Positions 1 to 12,690 of a stretch of 64,000 nt of DNA are shown here, one piece after another; within the stretch, counting starts at the first letter, position 1, and every line of letters starts with the position of its first letter. The position numbers and the translations under genes were made by a program. The notes beneath the pieces were generated by a model, which was not told where the DNA came from, searched no databases, and saw only the letters and a list, made by a program, of their open reading frames with translations. The stretch comes from Heracleum sosnowskyi (lineage: Eukaryota; Streptophyta; Magnoliopsida; Apiales; Apiaceae), in assembly GCA_030848705.1 (NCBI GenBank), contig JAUIZM010000023.1:992001-1056000 (forward strand), given 5' to 3'.

Positions 1-439
1 CCAGGGGACGCCCGATTACGTATACCTCTTAAGGGATCTATACATGGAAAACGGGGATAAATTGAAGCGGGTCGTTTTGTGGATATTTTCTCGTAGTTTG
101 ACCCTATGGGTTTATAGAATTGCAAAAAACTTCATTTGGAGCTGTCCGGACCTGAATTTGAGCAGATATCAGGGGACACCCGATTATGTATACCTCTGAA
201 GGGAGCTATACAAGGAAAACGGGGATAAATTGAAGCGGGTTATTTTGTGGATATTTTCTCATAGTTTGACCCTATGGGTTTATAGAATTGAAAAAAACTT
301 CATTTGGAGCAGTCTGGACCTGAATTGGAGCAGATACGAGGGGACGCCCGATTACGTATACCTCTGAAGGGAGCTATACAAGGAAAACGGGGATAAATTG
401 AAGCGAGTCGTTTTGAGGATATTTTCTCGTAGTTTGACC

Positions 440-3400
440 CTATGGGTTTATAGAATTGCAAAAAACTTCATTTGGAGCAGTCCGGGCCTGAATTGGAGCA
501 GATACCAGGGGACGCCCGATTACGTATACCTCCTAAGGGAACTATACAAGGAAAACGGGGATAAATTGAAGTGGGTCGTTTTGTGGATATTTTCTCGTAG
601 TTTGACCCTATGGGTTTATAGAATTGCAAAAAACTTCTTTTGGAGCAGTCTGGGCTTGAACTAGAGCAGATACCAGGGAACGCCCGATTACGTATACCTC
701 TGAAGGGATCTATACAAGGAAAATGGGGATAAATTGAAGCGGGTGATTTGAGGATATTTTCTCGTAGTTTGACCCTATGGGTTTATAGAATTGCAGTAAA
801 CTTCATTTGGAGCTGTCCGGACCTGAATTGGAGCAGATACCAGGGGACGCCAGATTACGTATACCTCTTAAGGGATCTATACAAGGAAAACGGGGATAAA
901 TTGAAGCGGGTCATTTAGTGGATATTTTCTCGTAGTTTGACCCTATGGGTTTATAGAATTGAAAAAAACTTCATTTGGAGCAGTCTGGACCTGAATTGGA
1001 GCAGATACCAGGGGACGCCCGATTACGTATACCTCTGAAGGGAGCTATACAAGGAAAACGGGGATAAATTGAAGCGGGTCGTTTTGTGGGTATTTTCTAG
1101 TAGTTTGACCCTATAGGTTTATAGAATTGCAAAAAACTTCATTTGGAGCAGTCCGGGCCTGAATTGGAGCAGATACCAGGGGACGCCCGATTACGTATAC
1201 CTCCTAAGGGAGCTATACAAGGAAAACGGGGATAAATTGAAGCGGGTCATTTTGTGGATATTTTCTCGTAGTTTGACCCTATGGGTTTATAGAATTGCAA
1301 AAAACTTCATTTGGAGCAGTCCGGGCTTGAACTGGAGCAGATACCAGGGAACGCCCGATTACGTATACCTCTGAAGGGATGTATACGAGGAAAACGGGGA
1401 TAAATTGAAGCGGGTCGTTTTGAGGATATTTTCTTGTAGTTTGACCCCATGGGTTTATAGAATTGCAGTAAACTTCATTTGGAGCTGTCCGGACCTGAAT
1501 TGGAGCAGATACCAGGGGACGCCCGATTACGTATACCTCTTAAGGGATCTATACAAGGAAAACGGGGATAAATTGAAGCGGGTCGTTTTGAGGATATTTT
1601 CTCGTAGGTTGACCCTATGGGTTTATAGAATTGCAGTAAACTTCATTTGGAGCTGTCCGGACCTGAATTGGAGCAGATACCAGGGGACGCCCGATTACGT
1701 ATACCTCTTAAGGGATCTATACATGGAAAACGGGGATAAATTGAAGCGGGTCGTTTTGTGGATATTTTCTCGTAGTTTGACCCTATGGGTTTACAGAATT
1801 GCAAAAAACTTCATTTGGAGCTGTCCGGACCTGAATTTGAGCAGATATCAGGGGACACCCGATTATGTATACCTCTGAAGGGAGCTATACAAGGAAAACG
1901 GGGATAAATTGAAGCGGGTCATTTTGTGGATATTTTCTCGTAGTTTGACCCTATGGGTTTATAGAATTGAAAAAAACTTCATTTGGAGCAGTCTGGACCT
2001 GAATTGGAGCAGATACCAGGGGACGCCCGATTACGTATACCTCTGAAGGGAGCTATACAAGGAAAACAGGGATAAATTGAAGCGGGTCGTTTTGAGGATA
2101 TTTTCTCGTAGTTTGACCCTATGGGTTTATAGAATTGCAATAAACTTCATTTGGAGCTGTCCGGACCTGAATTGGAGCAGATACCAGGGGACGCCCGATT
2201 ACGTATACCTCTTAAGGGATCTATACAAGGAAAACGGGGATAGATTGAAGTGGGTCGTTTTGTGGATATTTTCTCGTAGTTTGACCCTATGGGTTTATAG
2301 AATTGCAAAAAACTTCATTTGGAGCAGTCCGGGCCTAAATTGGAGCAGATACCAGGGGATGCCCGATTACGTATACCTCTGAAGGGAGCTATACAAGGAA
2401 AACGGGGATAAATTGAAGCGGGTCATTTTGTGGGTATTTTCTAGTAGTTTGACCCTATAGGTTTATAGAATTGCAAAAAACTTCATTTGGAGTAGTCCGG
2501 GCCTGAATTGGAGCAGATACCAGGGGACGCCCGATTACATATACCTCCTAAGGGAACTATACAAGGAAAACGGGGATAAATTGAAGCGGGTCGTTTTGTG
2601 GATATTTTCTCGTAGTTTGACCCCATGGGTTTATAGAATTGCAGTAAACTTCTTTTGGAGCAGTCTGGGCTTGAACTAGAGCAGATACCAGGGAACGCCC
2701 GATTACGTATACCTCTGAAGGGATCTATACAAGGAAAATGGGGATAAATTGAAGCGGGTGATTTGAGGATATTTTCTCGTAGTTTGACCCTATGGGTTTA
2801 TAGAATTGCAGTAAACTTCATTTGGAGCTGTCCGGACCTGAATTGGAGCAGATACCAGGGGACGCCAGATTACGTATACCTCTTAAGGGATCTATACAAG
2901 GAAAACGGGGATAAATTGAAGCGGGTCATTTAGTGGATATTTTCTCGTAGTTTGACCCTATGGGTTTATAGAATTGAAAAAAACTTCATTTGGAGCAGTC
3001 TGGACCTGAATTGGAGCAGATACCAGGGGACGCCCGATTACGTATACCTCTGAAGGGAGCTATACAAGGAAAACGGGGATAAATTGAAGCGGGTCGTTTT
3101 GTGGGTATTTTCTAGTAGTTTGACCCTATAGGTTTATAGAATTGCAAAAAACTTCATTTGGAGCAGTCCGGGCCTGAATTGGAGCAGATACCAGGGGACG
3201 CCCGATTACGTATACCTCCTAAGGGAGCTATACAAGGAAAACGGGGATAAATTGAAGCGGGTCGTTTTGTGGATATTTTCTCGTAGTTTGACCCTATGGG
3301 TTTATAGAATTGCAAAAAACTTCATTTGGAGCAGTCCGGGCTTGAACTGGAGCAGATACCAGGGAACGCCCGATTACGTATACCTCTGAAGGGATGTATA

Positions 3401-4655
3401 CGAGGAAAACGGGGATAAATTGAAGCGGGTCGTTTTGAGGATATTTTCTTGTAGTTTGACCCCATGGGTTTATAGAATTGCAGTAAACTTCATTTGGAGC
3501 TGTCCGGACCTGAATTGGAGCAGATACCAGGGGACGCCCGATTACGTATACCTCTTAAGGGATCTATACAAGGAAAACGGGGATAAATTGAAGCGGGTCG
3601 TTTTGAGGATATTTTCTCGTAGGTTGACCCTATGGGTTTATAGAATTGCAGTAAACTTCATTTGGAGCTGTCCGGACCTGAATTTGAGCAGATACCAGGG
3701 GACGCCCAATTACGTATACCTCTTAAGGGATCTATACATGGAAAACGGGGATAAATTGAAGCGGGTCGTTTTGTGGATATTTTCTCGTAGTTTGACCCTA
3801 TGGGTTTACAGAATTGCAAAAAACTTCATTTGGAGCTGTCCGGACCTGAATTTGAGCAGATATCAGGGGACACCCGATTATGTATACCTCTGAAGGGAGC
3901 TATACAAGGAAAACGGGGATAAATTGAAGCGGGTCATTTTGTGGATATTTTCTCGTAGTTTGACCCTATGGGTTTATAGAATTGAAAAAAACTTCATTTG
4001 GAGCAGTCTGGACCTGAATTGGAGCAGATACCAGGGGACGCCCGATTACGTATACCTCTGAAGGGAGCTATACAAGGAAAACAGGGATAAATTGAAGCGG
4101 GTCGTTTTGAGGATATTTTCTCGTAGTTTGACCCTATGGGTTTATAGAATTGCAATAAACTTCATTTGGAGCTGTCCGGACCTGAATTGGAGCAGATACC
4201 AGGGGACGCCCGATTACGTATACCTCTTAAGGGATCTATACAAGGAAAACGGGGATAGATTGAAGTGGGTCGTTTTGTGGATATTTTCTCGTAGTTTGAC
4301 CCTATGGGTTTATAGAATTGCAAAAAACTTCATTTGGAGCAGTCCGGGCCTAAATTGGAGCAGATACCAGGGGACGCCCGATTACGTATACCTCTGAAGG
4401 GAGCTATACAAGGAAAACGGGGATAAATTGAAGCGGGTCATTTTGTGGGTATTTTCTAGTAGTTTGACCCTATAGGTTTATAGAATTGCAAAAAACTTCA
4501 TTTGGAGCAGTCCGGGCCTGAATTGGAGCAGATACCAGGGGACGCCCGATTACATATACCTCCTAAGGGAACTATACAAGGAAAACGGGGATAAATTGAA
4601 GCGGGTCGTTTTGTGGATATTTTCTCGTAGTTTGACCCTATGGGTTTATAGAATT
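440..4655. repeat. 12-mer higher-order repeat, two copies (2,015 bp offset)
   Basis: Sequence from about 440 to 2,640 recurs about 2,015 bp later (to about 4,655). The unit is 12 monomers less one base. The shortening is a 1-bp deletion in the GCGGGTGATTTGAGG variant at about 744, repeated at about 2,760. Shared rare variants include CTTGAACTAGAGC (near 660 and 2,675) and the three-monomer open blocks at 1,405 and 3,420. The copies differ at several sites, so this is an older duplication than those further right. Borders are approximate. Confidence 0.75.
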
Positions 4656-6473
4656 GCAAAAAACTTCTTTTGGAGCAGTCCGGGCTTGAACTGGAGCAGA
4701 TACCAGGGAACGCCCGATTACGTATACCTCTGAAGGGATCTATACAAGGAAAATGGGGATAAATTGAAGCGGGTCGTTTTGAGGATATTTTCTCGTAGTT
4801 TGACCCTATGGGTTTATAGAATTGCAGTAAACTTCATTTGGAGCTGTCCGGACCAGAATTGGAGCAGATACCAGGGGACGCCCGATTACGTATACCTCTT
4901 AAGGGATCTATACATGGAAAACGGGGATAAATTGAAGCGGGTCGTTTTGTGGATATTTTCTCGTAGTTTGACCCTATGGGTTTATAGAATTGCAAAAAAC
5001 TTCATTTGGAGCTGTCCGGACCTGAATTTGAGCAGATATCAGGGGACACCCGATTATGTATACCTCTGAAGGGAGCTATACAAGGAAAACGGGGATTAAT
5101 TGAAGCGGGTCATTTTGTGGATATTTTCTCGTAGTTTGACCCTATGGGTTTATAGAATTGAAAAAAACTTCATTTGGAGCAGTCTGGACCTGAATTGGAG
5201 CAGATACGAGGGGACGCCCGATTACGTATACCTCTGAAGGGAGCTATACAAGGAAAACGGGGATAAATTGAAGCGGGTCGTTTTGAGGATATTTTCTCGT
5301 AGTTTGACCCTATGGGTTTATAGAATTGCAATAAACTTCATTTGAAGCTGTCCGGACCTGAATTGGAGCAGATACCAGGGGACGCCCGATTACGTATACC
5401 TCTTAAGGGATCTATACAAGGAAAACGGGGATAAATTGAAGTGGGTCGTTTTGTGGATATTTTCTCGTAGTTTGACCCTATGGGTTTATAGAATTGCAAA
5501 AAACTTCATTTGGAGCAGTCCGGGCCTAAATTGGAGCAGATACCAGGGGACGCCCGATTACGTATACCTCTGAAGGGAGCTATACAAGGAAAACGGGGAT
5601 AAATTGAAGCGGGTCGTTTTGTGGGTATTTTCTAGTAGTTTGACCCTATAGGTTTATAGAATTGCAAAAAACTTCATTTGGAGCAGTCCGGGCCTTAATT
5701 GGAGCAGATACCAGGGGACGCCCGATTACGTATACCTCCTAAGGGAACTATACAAGGAAAACGGGGATAAATTGAAGCGGGTCGTTTTGTGGATATTTTC
5801 TCGTAGTTTGACACTATGGGTTTATAGAATTGCAAAAAACTTCTTTTGGAGCAGTCTGGGCTTGAACTAGAGCAGATACCAGGGAACGCCCGATTACGTA
5901 TACCTCTGAAGGGATCTATACAAGGAAAATGGGGATAAATTGAAGCGTGTGGTTTTGAGGATATTTTCTCGTAGTTTGACCCTATGGGTTTATAGAATTG
6001 CAGTAAACTTCATTTGGAGCTGTCCGGACCTGAATTGGAGCAGATACCAGGGGACGCCCGATTACGTATACCTCTTAAGGGATCTATACAAGGAAAACGG
6101 GGATAAATTTAAGCGGGTCATTTTGTGGATATTTTCTCGTAGTTTGACCCTATAGGTTTATAGAATTGCAAAAAACTTCATTTGGAGCAGTCCGGGCCTG
6201 AATTAGAGCAGATAGCAGGGGACGCCCGATTACGTATACCTCCTAAGGGAGCTATACAAGGAAAACGGGGATAAATTGAAGCGGGTCGTTTTGTGGATAT
6301 TTTCTCGTAGTTTGACCCTATGGGTTTATAGAATTGCAAAAAACTTCTTTTGGAGCAGTCTGGGCTTGAACTAGAGCAGATACCAGGGAACGCCCGATTA
6401 CGTATACCTCTGAAGGGATCTATACAAGGAAAATGGGGATAAATTGAAGCGGGTGGTTTTGAGGATATTTTCT

Positions 6474-6484
6474 CGTAGCCCTAT
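6474..6484. other. 5-bp deletion in a satellite monomer
   Basis: TCTCGTAGCCCTATGG replaces TCTCGTAGTTTGACCCTATGG, losing five bases and changing the phase between the 5,940 and 7,111 monomers (1,171 bp instead of 1,176). It is the largest length change in the array and is seen once. Confidence 0.9.
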
Positions 6485-7110
6485 GGGTTTATAGAATTGC
6501 AGTAAACTTCATTTGGTGCTGTCCGGACCTGAATTGGAGCAGATACCAGGGGACGCCCGATTACGTATACCTCTTAAGGGATCTATACAAGGAAAACGGG
6601 GATAAATTGAAGCGGGTCATTTTGTGGATATTTTCTCGTAGTTTGACCCTATGGGTTTATAGAATTGAAAAAAACTTCATTTGGAGCAGTCTGGACCTGA
6701 ATTGGAGCAGATACCAGGGGACGCCCGATTACGTATACCTCTGAAGGGAGCTATACAAGGAAAACGGGGATAAATTGAAGCGGGTCGTTTTGTGGGTATT
6801 TTCTAGTAGTTTGACCCTATAGGTTTATAGAATTGCAAAAAATTTCATTTGGAGCAGTCCGGGCCAGAATTGGAGCAGATAGCAGGGGACGCCCGATTAC
6901 GTATACCTCCTAAGGGAGCTATACAAGGAAAATGGGGATAAAGTAAAGCGGGTCGTTTTGTGGATATTTTCTCGTAGTTTGACCCTATGGGTTTATAGAA
7001 TTGCAAAAAACTTCATTTGGAGCAGTCCGGGCTTGAACTGGAGCAGATACCAGGGAACGCCCGATTACATATACCTCTGAAGGGATGTATACAAGGAAAA
7101 CGGGGATAAA

Positions 7111-8118
7111 TTGAAGCGGGTCGTTTTGAGGATATTTTCTCGTAGTTTGACCCCATGGGTTTATAGAATTGCAGTAAACTTCATTTGGAGCTGTCCGGAC
7201 CTGAATTGGAGCAGATACCAGGGGACGCCCGATTACGTATACCTCTTAATGGATCTATACAAGGAAAACGGGGATAAATTGAAGCGGGTCGTTTTGAGGA
7301 TATTTTCTCGTAGGTTGACCCTATGGGTTTATAGAATTGCAGTAAACTTCATTTGGAGCTGTCCGGACCTGAATTGGACCAGATACCAGGGGACGCCCGA
7401 TTACGTATACCTCTTAAGGGATCTATACATGGAAAACGGGGATAAATTGAAGCGGGTCGTTTTGTGGATATTTTCTCGTAGTTTGACCCTATGGGTTTAT
7501 AGAATTGCAAAAAACTTCATTTGGAGCAGTCCGGGCTTGAACTGGAGCAGATACCAGGGAACGCCCGATTACGTATACCTCTGAAGGGATGTATACAAGG
7601 AAAACGGGGATAAAATGAAGCGGGTCGTTTTGAGGATATTTTCTCGTAGTTTGACCCCATGGGTTTATAGAATTGCAGTAAACTTCATTTGGAGCTGTCC
7701 GGACCTGAATTGGAGCAGATACCAGGGGACGCCCGATTACGTATACCTCTTAATGGATCTATACAAGGAAAACGGGGATAAATTGAAGCGGGTCGTTTTG
7801 AGGATATTTTCTCGTAGGTTGACCCTATGGGTTTATAGAATTGCAGTAAACTTCATTTGGAGCTGTCCGGACCTGAATTGGACCAAATACCAGGGGACGC
7901 CCGATTACGTATACCTCTTAAGGGATCTATACATGGAAAACGGGGATAAATTGAAGCGGGTCGTTTTGTGGATATTTTCTCGTAGTTTGACCCTATGGGT
8001 TTATAGAATTGCAAAAAACTTCATTTGGAGCTCTCCGAACCTGAATTTGAGCAGATATCAGGGGACACCCGATTATGTATACCTCTGAAGGGAGCTATAC
8101 AAGGAAAACGGGGATAAA
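7111..8118. repeat. Trimer repeat, two tandem copies (504 bp)
   Basis: Three monomers at 7,111-7,614 are followed by a near-identical three at 7,615-8,118. Both carry the rare CTCTTAATGGATC variant and the GTAGGTTGACC variant. In the second copy the usual TTGAAG monomer start has become ATGAAG at 7,615. Confidence 0.8.
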
Positions 8119-8711
8119 TTGAAGCGGGTCATTTTGTGGATATTTTCTCGTAGTTTGACCCTATGGGTTTATAGAATTGAAAAAAACTTCATTTGGAGCA
8201 GTCTGGACCTGAATTGGAGCAGATACCAGGGGACACCCGATTACGTATACCTCTGAAGGGAGCTATACAAGGAAAACGGGGATAAATTGAAGCGGGTCGT
8301 TTTGAGGATATTTTCTAGTAGTTTGACCCTATGGGTTTATAGAATTGCAATAAACTTTATTTGGAGCTGTCCGGACCTGAATTGGAGCAGATACCAAGGG
8401 ACGCCCGATTACGTATACCTCTTAAGGGATCTATACAAGGAAAACGGGGATAAATTGAAGCGGGTCGTTTTGAGGATATTTTCTCGTAGTTTGACCCTAT
8501 GGGTTTATAGAATTGCATTAAACTTCATTTGGAGCTCTCCGGACCTGAATTGGAGCAGATACCAGGGGACGCCCGATTACGTATACCTCTTAAGGGATCT
8601 ATACAAGGAAAACGGGGATAAATTGAAGCGGGTCATTTTGTGGATATTTTCTCGTAGTTTGACCCTATGGGTTTATAGAATTGAAAAAAACTTCATTTGG
8701 AGCAGTCTGGA

Positions 8712-11700
8712 CCTGAATTGAAGCAGATACCAGGGGACGCCCGATTACGTATACCTCTGAAGAAAGCTATACAAGGAAAACGGGGATAAATTGAAGCGGG
8801 TCGTTTTGAGGATATTTTCTCGTAGTTTGACCCTATGGGTTTATAGAATTGCAGTAAACTTCATTTGGAGCTGTCCGGACCTGAATTGGTGCAGATACCA
8901 GGGGACGCCCGATTACGTATACCTCTTAAGGATCTATACAAGGAAAACGGGGATAAATTGAAGCGGGTCGTTTTGTGGATATTTTCTCGTAGTTTGACCC
9001 TATGGGTTTATAGAATTGCAAAAAACTTCATTTGGAGTGGTCCGGGCCTGAATTGGAGCAGATACCAGGGGACGCCCGATTACGTATACCTCTTAAGGGA
9101 GCTATACAAGGAAAACGGGGATAAATTGAAGCGGGTCGTTTTGTCGATATTTTCTCGTAGTTTGACCCTATGGGTTTATAGAATTGCAAAAAACTTCTTT
9201 TGGAGCAGTCCGGGCTTGAACTGGAGCAGATACCAGGGAACGCCCGATTACGTATACCTCTGAAGGGATCTATACAAGAAAAATGAGGATAAATTGAAGC
9301 GGGTCGTTTTGAGGATATTTTCTCGTAGTTTGACCCTATGGGTTTATAGAATTGCAGTAAACTTCATTTGGAGCTGTCCGGACCTGAATTGGAGCAGATA
9401 CCAGGGGACGCCCGATTACGTATACCTCTTAAGGGATCTATACAAGGAAAACGGGGATAAATTGAAGCGGGTCATTTTGTGGATATTTTCTCGTAGTTTG
9501 ACCCTATGGGTTTATAGAATTGAAAAAAACTTCATTTGGAGCAGTCTGGACCTGAATTGGAGCAGATACCAGGGGACGCCCGATTACGTATACCTCTGAA
9601 GAAAGCTATACAAGGAAAACGGGGATAAATTGAAGCGGGTCGTTTTGAGGATATTTTCTCGTAGTTTGACCCTATGGGTTTATAGAATTGCAGTAAACTT
9701 CATTTGGAGCTGTCCGGACCTGAATTGAAGCAGATACCAGGGGACGCCCGATTACGTATACCTCTGAAGAAAGCTATACAAGGAAAACGGGGATAAATTG
9801 AAGCGGGTCGTTTTGAGGATATTTTCTCGTAGTTTGACCCTATGGGTTTATAGAATTGCAGTAAACTTCATTTGGAGCTGTCCGGACCTGAATTGGTGCA
9901 GATACCAGGGGACGCCCGATTACGTATACCTCTTAAGGATCTATACAAGGAAAACGGGGATAAATTGAAGCGGGTCGTTTTGTGGATATTTTCTCGTAGT
10001 TTGACCCTATGGGTTTATAGAATTGCAAAAAACTTCATTTGGAGTGGTCCGGGCCTGAATTGGAGCAGATACCAGGGGACGCCCGATTACGTATACCTCT
10101 TAAGGGAGCTATACAAGGAAAACGGGGATAAATTGAAGCGGGTCGTTTTGTCGATATTTTCTCGTAGTTTGACCCTATGGGTTTATAGAATTGCAAAAAA
10201 CTTCTTTTGGAGCAGTCCGGGCTTGAACTGGAGCAGATACCAGGGAACGCCCGATTACGTATACCTCTGAAGGGATCTATACAAGAAAAATGAGGATAAA
10301 TTGAAGCGGGTCGTTTTGAGGATATTTTCTCGTAGTTTGACCCTATGGGTTTATAAAATTGCAGTAAACTTCATTTGGAGCTGTCCGGACCTGAATTGGA
10401 GCAGATACCAGGGGACGCCCGATTACGTATACCTCTTAAGGGATCTATACAAGGAAAACGGGGATAAATTGAAGCGGGTCATTTTGTGGATATTTTCTCG
10501 TAGTTTGACCCTATGGGTTTATAGAATTGAAAAAAACTTCATTTGGAGCAGTCTGGACCTGAATTGGAGCAGATACCAGGGGACGCCCGATTACGTATAC
10601 CTCTGAAGAAAGCTATACAAGGAAAACGGGGATAAATTGAAGCGGGTCGTTTTGAGTATATTTTCTCGTAGTTTGACCCTATGGGTTTATAGAATTGCAG
10701 TAAACTTCATTTGGAGCTGTCCGGACCTGAATTGGAGCAGATACCAGGGGACGTCCGATTACGTATACCTCTTAAGGGATCTATACAAGGAAAACGGGGA
10801 TAAATTGAAGCGGGTCATTTTGTGGATATTTTCTCGTAGTTTGACCCTATGGGTTTATAGAATTGCAAAAAACTTCATTTGGAGCAGTCCGGGCCTAAAT
10901 TGGAGCAGATACCAGGGGACGCCCGATTACGTATACCTCTGAATGGAGCTATACAAGGAAAACGGGGATAAATTGAAGCGGGTCGTTTTGTGGGTATTTT
11001 CTAGTAGTTTGACCCTATAGGTTTATAGAATTGCAAAAAACTTCATTTGGAGCGGTCCGGGCCTGAATTGGAGCAGATACCAGGGGACGCCCGATTACGT
11101 ATACCTCTTAAGGGAGCTATACAAGGAAAACGGGGATAAATTGAAGCGGGTCATTTAGTGGATATTTTCTCGTAGTTTGACCCTATGGGTTTATAGAATT
11201 GCAAAAAACATCATTTGGAGCAGTCCGGGCTTGAACTGGAGCAGATATCCGGGAACGCCCGATTACGTATACCTCTGAAGGGATCTATACAAGGAAAACG
11301 GGGATAAATTGAAGCGGGTCGTTTTGAGGATATTTTCTCGAAGTTTGACCCTATGGGTGTATAGAATTGCAGTAAACGTCATTTGGAGCAGTCCGGGCCT
11401 AAATTGGAGCAGATACCAGGGGACGCCCGATTACGTATACCTCTTAAGGGATCTATACAAGGAAAACGGGGATAAATTGAAGCGGGTCATTTTGTGGATA
11501 TTTTCTCGTAGTTTGACCCTATGGGTTTATAGAATTGAAAAAAACTTCATTTGGAGCAGTCTGGACCTGAATTGGAGCAGATACCAGGGGACGCCCGATT
11601 ACGTATACCTCTGAAGAAAGCTATACAAGGAAAACGGGGATAAATTGAAGCGGGTCGTTTTGAGGATATTTTCTCGTAGTTTGACCCTATGGGTTTATAG

Positions 11701-12690
11701 AATTGCAGTAAACTTCATTTGGAGCTGTCCGGACCTGAATTGGAGCAGATACCAGGGGACGTCCGATTACGTATACCTCTTAAGGGATCTATACAAGGAA
11801 AACGGGGATAAATTGAAGCGGGTCGTTTTGTGGATATTTTCTCGTAGTTTGACCCTATGGGTTTATAGAATTGCAAAAAACTTCATTTGGAGCAGTCCGG
11901 GCCTAAATTGGAGCAGATACCAGGGGACGCCCGATTACGTATACCTCTGAATGGAGCTATACAAGGAAAACGGGGATAAATTAAAGCGGGTCGTTTTGTG
12001 GGTATTTTCTAGTAGTTTGACCCTATAGGTTTATAGAATTGCAAAAAACTTCATTTGGAGCGGTCCGGGCCTGAATTGGAGCAGATACCAGGGGACGCCC
12101 GATTACGTATACCTCTTAAGGGAGCTATACAAGGAAAACGGGGATAAATTGAAGCGGGTCATTTAGTGGATATTTTCTCGTAGTTTGACCCTATGGGTTT
12201 ATAGAATTGCAAAAAACATCATTTGGAGCAGTCCGGGCTTGAACTGGAGAAGATATCCGGGAACGCCCGATTACGTATACCTCTGAAGGGATCTATACAA
12301 GGAAAACGGGGATAAATTGAAGCGGGTCGTTTTGAGGATATTTTCTCGAAGTTTGACCCTATGGGTGTATAGAATTGCAGTAAACTTCATTTGGAGCAGT
12401 CCGGGCCTAAATTGGAGCAGATACCAGGGGACGCCCGATTACGTATACCTCTTAAGGGATCTATACAAGGAAAACGGGGATAAATTGAAGCGGGTCGTTT
12501 TGAGGATATTTTCTCGTAGTTTGACCCTATGGGTTTATAGAATTACAGTAAACTTCATTTGGAGCTCTCCGGACCAGAATTGGAGCAGATACCAGGGGAC
12601 GCCCGATTACGTATACCTCTTAAGGGATCTATACATGGAAAACGGGGATAAATTGAAGCGGGTCGTTTTGTGGATATTTTCTCGTAGTTT
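8712..12690. repeat. Six-monomer higher-order repeat, about four copies (1,007-1,008 bp)
   Basis: Equivalent monomers start at 9,294, 10,301, 11,309 and 12,317, at intervals of 1,007, 1,008 and 1,008 bp. The first two units share a 1-bp deletion in CTCTTAAGGATCT (about 8,930 and 9,938) and the GAATTGGTGCAG variant. Later units share CTCTGAATGGAGC and GAGCGGTCCGGGC. The series leads directly into the large duplicated block. Confidence 0.75.
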
